A stretch of 64,000 bases of DNA from positions 88,672-152,671 of the forward strand of contig JAWVFL010000067.1 in assembly GCA_033856195.1 (NCBI GenBank), read 5' to 3'. Made by a program: the position numbers and the translations under genes. Below are positions 60,995 to 64,000 of the stretch, in pieces; within the stretch, counting starts at the first letter, position 1, and each line of letters opens with the position of its first letter. Source of the stretch: VRUE01 sp033856195. Lineage in GTDB: Bacteria > Actinomycetota > Thermoleophilia > Solirubrobacterales > 70-9. Below the pieces are notes generated by a model. It ran no database searches. It was not told the origin of the DNA and saw only the letters and a program-made list of their open reading frames with translations.

Positions 60995-61372
60995 TCAATA
61001 GGCCGACTTGAGTCCAGTGAGCATTGGAAAGTGACGCACATTTGTGGTGAGCAGGTCAGCCTCGAGCAGAAGTGTGGTGGCGGCGATTAGGTAGTCGGCA
61101 TCGTCTATGCCGCTGTGGGCGCGTCGGTGGCGCTGGGCAAGCGCGCCGGCGGTCCGTGCCACTTCCTCGCCGACAGGCACCCAGGACAACGCCGAGAAGA
61201 ACTGCTCGAGCGCCTCGACCTCTCCTTTGCGGACGCCTGCCAAGAGCTCGAAGCGGACAACCTCGCTTGCGAGAAGAACCTCCTCGGCTTCGATCAGGTC
61301 ACTGAGCAGGTCGACCGCCAGCGGCAGGCCACGGAGGTGGTCGATCGCGACGCTCGTGTCGAGCAGCTTCAC
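60995..61372 (-). CDS. vapC: PIN-domain ribonuclease toxin (VapC family)
   Basis: A 125-residue PIN domain: MKLLDTSVAIDHLRG (first Asp), ASEVVRFELLAGV (Glu in the second helix), SGIDDADYLIAATTLLL (two acidic residues), ADLLTTNVRHFPMLTGLK. The catalytic acidic set is complete. It overlaps the antitoxin gene by 4 bp (ATGA). It is an island-borne maintenance or defence pair. Confidence 0.88.
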   Translation of the reverse strand: MKLLDTSVAIDHLRGLPLAVDLLSDLIEAEEVLLASEVVRFELLAGVRKGEVEALEQFFSALSWVPVGEEVARTAGALAQRHRRAHSGIDDADYLIAATTLLLEADLLTTNVRHFPMLTGLKSAY

Positions 61373-61632
61373 TTAACGCCGAGGCGGGTCAAGCGTTCGT
61401 TCAGGTCGCCGCCGCGCATGGCATCGACGTACTCGGCCCCGGTGCGCCGGCGTCCCCGCCATGAGCCAGCGCTCGCCCTAAGCCCACTGAGCCTCTCGTC
61501 CTTCCCCTGTCGGCCGAAGGTGGACCGCACCGCGCGGCGGACCAGCTCGGAGCGCGATGCTCCCGTTTCCTGCGAGGCACGCTCTAGGAGCTCCAGCTCG
61601 TCTTCGCCGAGGTAGACCTGGGTTCGACTCAT
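61369..61632 (-). CDS. vapB: Ribbon-helix-helix antitoxin
   Basis: 87 residues from ATG 61632. MSRTQVYLGEDELELLERAS is the RHH strand-helix, and GASRSELVRRAVRSTFG is the second helix. The C-terminal part (EYVDAMRGGDLNERLTRLGVK) would wrap the toxin. It would repress its own promoter with VapC. The longer frame to 61647 has five extra residues. The promoter region 61633-61828 holds no gene. Confidence 0.84.
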   Translation of the reverse strand: MSRTQVYLGEDELELLERASQETGASRSELVRRAVRSTFGRQGKDERLSGLRASAGSWRGRRRTGAEYVDAMRGGDLNERLTRLGVK

Positions 61633-61828
61633 AGCATCACTATACACCTGGTGGTGTCGTTTTATCGAAATCGAGACACCAAGATTCCCGCTCGTTGTGC
61701 CCCATTGTTCGACGTAGTCGGATCGAAAGCCGAACTGGCGAATATTTCACTTCCCAAGCGAAATCATGACGCTGCCTCCGACCTCTCAGCTCGTCAGCCA
61801 AGCGTCATTGAAGGCACCTGAACGGCTT

Positions 61829-61867
61829 GTTTGGGCCATGAACGGGCTATCCATAGCCCAAACGAAG
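61829..61867. repeat. Imperfect palindrome, island right copy
   Basis: GTTTGGGCCATGAACGG, then TATCCATAGCCCAAACGAAG. The GTTTGGGC/GCCCAAAC arms and surrounding bases match the left copy at 57846-57883. It lies about 53 bases from the attR repeat, inside the island. It may be a recombinase or excisionase arm site. Confidence 0.7.
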
Positions 61868-61919
61868 TGATTGGCCAGGCACTTCGACCGCGAAAACTGA
61901 TCGATTTACAGGGATAAAG

Positions 61920-61964
61920 CGATGGCGAGGGTGGGAATCGAACCCACGACACCACGATTTTCAG
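61920..61964. repeat. Attachment-site repeat attR (inside tRNA-Phe)
   Basis: Identical to 57660-57704 over 45 bases and part of the intact tRNA-Phe gene. It marks the end of the island. The crossover would lie at the anticodon loop, as for tyrosine-recombinase integrases. Confidence 0.88.
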
Positions 61965-61995
61965 TCGTGTGCTCTACCAACTGAGCTACCTCGCC
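61923..61995 (-). tRNA. tRNA-Phe (GAA)
   Basis: Seventy-three bases that fold as a cloverleaf on the minus strand. Acceptor GGCGAGG pairs with CCTCGCC, D-loop AGTTGGTA, anticodon loop CTGAAAA (GAA = Phe), 5-base variable loop and T-loop TTCGATT. The encoded 3' end is ...CTCGCCA, so only the discriminator A is encoded; the rest of CCA would be added. It is the integration site of the 57.66-61.96 kb island. Confidence 0.95.
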
Positions 61996-62072
61996 TGGCA
62001 TCGCGCGGTCGGCGCCGCGCAAGAGCGAAGGCTAGCGACCGAGAGGGAAACGGGGCTGATTGCATTCGGTCG

Positions 62073-63248
62073 ATGAAATGGTTGCGCGGTGCGGTGGGAT
62101 TGGCGGTCCTTCTCGTCGTGGGCGCGGCGCTAACCTCAGGCGGGTCCGAGACCGACTCGGTTCAACAGCGCTATCTGGCGGGCGCCAACGCGCTGAGGAC
62201 GGTCGCTCGCTTCGGCACGGAGCGAGTCGTCACGGTCCGCTCGCTCGGGGACCCCGACGCAATCCCGCCCGATCCGGGTTGGCTTGCCGCCGCCCGGCCG
62301 CTGGGGCCCGAGGCGCCACGGTGGGCGCGCCGGATGTACTACCGATCGCTGCTCGTCTTGCACGCGCTCTCAGATGCGCGCACCGGAGCAGTCCTCGCTG
62401 GGGCGCGCGAGGGCTGGGCCTACGTCTGGCCGCGTGACGCCGGCGCCGTCGCGCTGGCGCTTTCGGCAGCGGGGTACCGGGGTGAAGCGCGGGGCATCGT
62501 GCGCTTCCTGCGCGGACTCGATCTGGGCGCCGCCGCCCGGTTCCACCCGGACGGCAACCCAGTCGATGGGCGCGCCGCCCAGGGGGATGCAGCCGGGTGG
62601 GTTGCCGCGGCCGCCAGCGCGGCGAAGCTATCGGGCGCGACGACGGAGCGGCCGTGGCGAGGACTGGCCGACTACCAAGAGAGTGGCAGCGGTGACTTCA
62701 TCGCCAACGCGATCGCCTCCGGCGCCCCGCATATCCGGGCGCTGTTCGAGACGCCCGCGGGAGCGCTCGCGCGCCGCGCCCGCGATCCGGGCTCGGGGAT
62801 CGACTCGGCCGCTGCCTGGGCGGTGCGTCCCTTCCCGCATCCGGCGCTCTATCCGCTCGCTCGCCGCACGCTGCTGCGAGTCGCCGCGGCGAGCGGGCGC
62901 TTTGGGGTCGTCCCGTCTGAAGACTGGGACGGCGGCGACGACCCTTGGACAGCCCCGACCGCGTGGACCGCGTGGAGCCTCGCCGCGCTCGGCGAGCGGC
63001 GCGCCGCCCTTCGCCTTATGGCCGATCTGCGCCGTGCGGCGACGCCGGCCGGGATGCTGCCCGAGCGCGTCGACGCCCAGACCGGTGTCCCCACTTCGAC
63101 CACGCCCCTCGCCTGGTCCCACGCCTTCGCGATCCTCGCCCTGCGCCAGCTCTGGCCTAGAGCGTCTCGAGCGCAAGATCGACCGCCTCGCGGGCCGAGT
63201 CGGCGAGGAGGACGCCCGGGGCATCCACCATCCCCTCACGGCCGCTGA
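62073..63248 (+). CDS. GH15-like glycoside hydrolase (six-hairpin), secreted or membrane-anchored
   Basis: 391 residues with an N-terminal hydrophobic segment (about 7-22). The (alpha/alpha)6 barrel has GWAYVWPRDAGAVALALSAAGY (the GH15 signature WPRDA), DWDGGDDPWTAPTAWTAWSLAAL and TTPLAWSHAFAILALRQLWP. This is the glucoamylase/trehalase family. It would act outside the membrane on alpha-glucans or trehalose-like sugars. The frame runs 92 bp into the convergent LOG-like gene, so the last ~35 residues are low-complexity read-through. Confidence 0.8.
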   Translation: MKWLRGAVGLAVLLVVGAALTSGGSETDSVQQRYLAGANALRTVARFGTERVVTVRSLGDPDAIPPDPGWLAAARPLGPEAPRWARRMYYRSLLVLHALSDARTGAVLAGAREGWAYVWPRDAGAVALALSAAGYRGEARGIVRFLRGLDLGAAARFHPDGNPVDGRAAQGDAAGWVAAAASAAKLSGATTERPWRGLADYQESGSGDFIANAIASGAPHIRALFETPAGALARRARDPGSGIDSAAAWAVRPFPHPALYPLARRTLLRVAAASGRFGVVPSEDWDGGDDPWTAPTAWTAWSLAALGERRAALRLMADLRRAATPAGMLPERVDAQTGVPTSTTPLAWSHAFAILALRQLWPRASRAQDRPPRGPSRRGGRPGHPPSPHGR

Positions 63249-63642
63249 GGGTCCAGCTGCGCAGGGCGATCACGGTGCGGCCGATCGCCCGGGCGAAGCC
63301 GATCTCCGAGAGGGTCCCCCACTCGCCTCCGATCGCGATCACCGCCTCACCGGAAGAGACCACGGCCAGATTGCGGGCGTGGCCGATGCCGGTGGCGACG
63401 ACGTGCGTGCAGTAGGGGTTGGCTTCGCCGACCTCGTGGCCGGGGACGATGCCGATCGCCACCCCATCCGCCCCGGCCGCGCCGCGGCAGGCAGCCTCCA
63501 TCACGCCGGTCATGCCGCCGCAGACGAGCGTCACGCCCGCCTCGCCCAGCAGTCTTCCCACCTCCTCGCCAAGCCGGGCGGCCTCGGAGTCCGGCTCGCA
63601 CTTCGCCGGCCCGATCACCGCCACCTGCCGTACGCCGCTCAC
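63157..63642 (-). CDS. LOG-like (TIGR00725) nucleotide-binding protein
   Basis: 161 residues from GTG 63642. It has RQVAVIGPAKCEPDSEAARLGEEVGRLL, VCGGMTGVMEAACRGA and AVIAIGGEWGTLSEIGFA, a variant of the PGGxGTxxE motif of LOG/lysine decarboxylase-like proteins. The family hydrolyses nucleoside 5'-monophosphate N-glycosides in plants and bacteria. This branch has unclear activity. GTG 63642 overlaps the preceding helicase stop (GTGA). The longer frame upstream lies in the helicase gene. Confidence 0.82.
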   Translation of the reverse strand: MSGVRQVAVIGPAKCEPDSEAARLGEEVGRLLGEAGVTLVCGGMTGVMEAACRGAAGADGVAIGIVPGHEVGEANPYCTHVVATGIGHARNLAVVSSGEAVIAIGGEWGTLSEIGFARAIGRTVIALRSWTLSGREGMVDAPGVLLADSAREAVDLALETL

Positions 63643-64000
63643 GCCGTTGAGCCTTTCATCGTCCGCATCAGCTCCAGCGCTCCCGCCTTGTGCAGCGGTT
63701 CGTTGAGGTTGCCGCACTTGGGGCTCTGCACGCAGGAGGGGCAGCCGGACTCGCAGGGGCACTCGGCGATCAGCCTCTCGGCATCCCCGAGCAGGCGCTC
63801 GAACTGCTCGTAGCCACGCAGGGTGATCCCGACCCCGCCGGGATGGCCGTCGTAGATGAAGATCGTCGAGCGGCCGGTCTGGAAGTGGACGTTGGTCGAG
63901 AGGCCGCCGATGTCCCAGCGGTCGCACATCGCGATCAGCGGCAGCACCGCGATCTGGCCGTGCTCGGTCGCGTGCAGGGAGCCGAGCAGGACGTCGGGGG
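63639..64000 (-). CDS. DEAD/DEAH helicase with DUF1998 domain, C-terminal part (partial)
   Basis: The frame continues past the right edge of the window. About 120 residues are visible, with CDRWDIGG, IFIYDGHPGGVGITLRGYE (DUF1998 core) and the four-Cys zinc site CPCESGCPSCVQSPKCGNLN. This is the C-terminus of MrfA/YprA-type helicases, which repair DNA damage such as mitomycin adducts. Its N-terminal helicase core lies outside. Its stop overlaps the next start, so the LOG-like gene is coupled to it. Confidence 0.85.
   Translation of the reverse strand, partial: PDVLLGSLHATEHGQIAVLPLIAMCDRWDIGGLSTNVHFQTGRSTIFIYDGHPGGVGITLRGYEQFERLLGDAERLIAECPCESGCPSCVQSPKCGNLNEPLHKAGALELMRTMKGSTA

Overview
The window is about 64 kb of very GC-rich chromosomal DNA from a high-GC Gram-positive bacterium. 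The gene set (fused PafBC-type WYL regulator, actinobacterial-length Lhr helicase, two-subunit FluC pair, DUF1906 and DUF2510 proteins, dense ATGA/TGATG stop-start overlaps) points to Actinomycetota. Thermoleophilia/Solirubrobacterales-like soil lineages are my best guess, by inference only.

Layout. 1-5.6 kb: the end of an RTX-like secreted protein, a Crp/Fnr regulator and the large helicase Lhr, whose gene carries two long palindromes in frame. 5.6-32.3 kb: a large exopolysaccharide/O-antigen-type locus bracketed by two paralogous secreted PslG-like glycoside hydrolases. It contains an O-antigen ligase-like protein, an initiating phosphoglycosyltransferase, a complete dTDP-L-rhamnose operon (rfbA-D-B-C, minus strand), six GT2 glycosyltransferases, a Wzy-like polymerase fused to a large extracytoplasmic domain, two Wzx flippases, GDP-mannose dehydratase plus a GDP-fucose-synthase-like enzyme, two RfbE-like epimerases, an FkbM and another methyltransferase, and an embedded VapBC pair. 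Sugar nucleotides made by the rfb, gmd/fcl and RfbE-like enzymes would feed the glycosyltransferases. The lipid-linked unit would be flipped by Wzx and polymerised or ligated outside the membrane.

32.4-48.3 kb: mostly housekeeping and stress genes (PNPOx-fold protein, DJ-1/PfpI, DUF1906, penicillin acylase, MBL hydrolase, PafBC), two related GT-C-like membrane proteins with an unrelated third, a YhaM-like exonuclease and a FluC pair. 48.3-50.5 kb: an arsenic locus (ArsR, aquaporin, ArsC with an ArsR-type operator) and a cupredoxin lipoprotein. 50.5-53.4 kb: two frameshifted metabolic genes around a second FkbM methyltransferase, then an SRPBCC protein. 53.5-57.6 kb: a multi-TM protein and dGTPase-like HD protein in one operon, convergent with a PPDK-like protein. 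57.66-61.96 kb: a 4.3-kb island between a 45-bp direct repeat of tRNA-Phe, with a broken DUF429-like gene, small proteins and a VapBC pair but no visible integrase. 62-64 kb: a GH15-like protein, a LOG-like protein and the end of a DUF1998 helicase.

Three genes (19980/20103, 47775, 52961) have conserved coding sequence upstream of the first canonical start codon, and three others are frameshifted. These are either sequence errors or real near-cognate starts and gene decay. Family calls come from reading motifs in the translated sequence. No database search was run.
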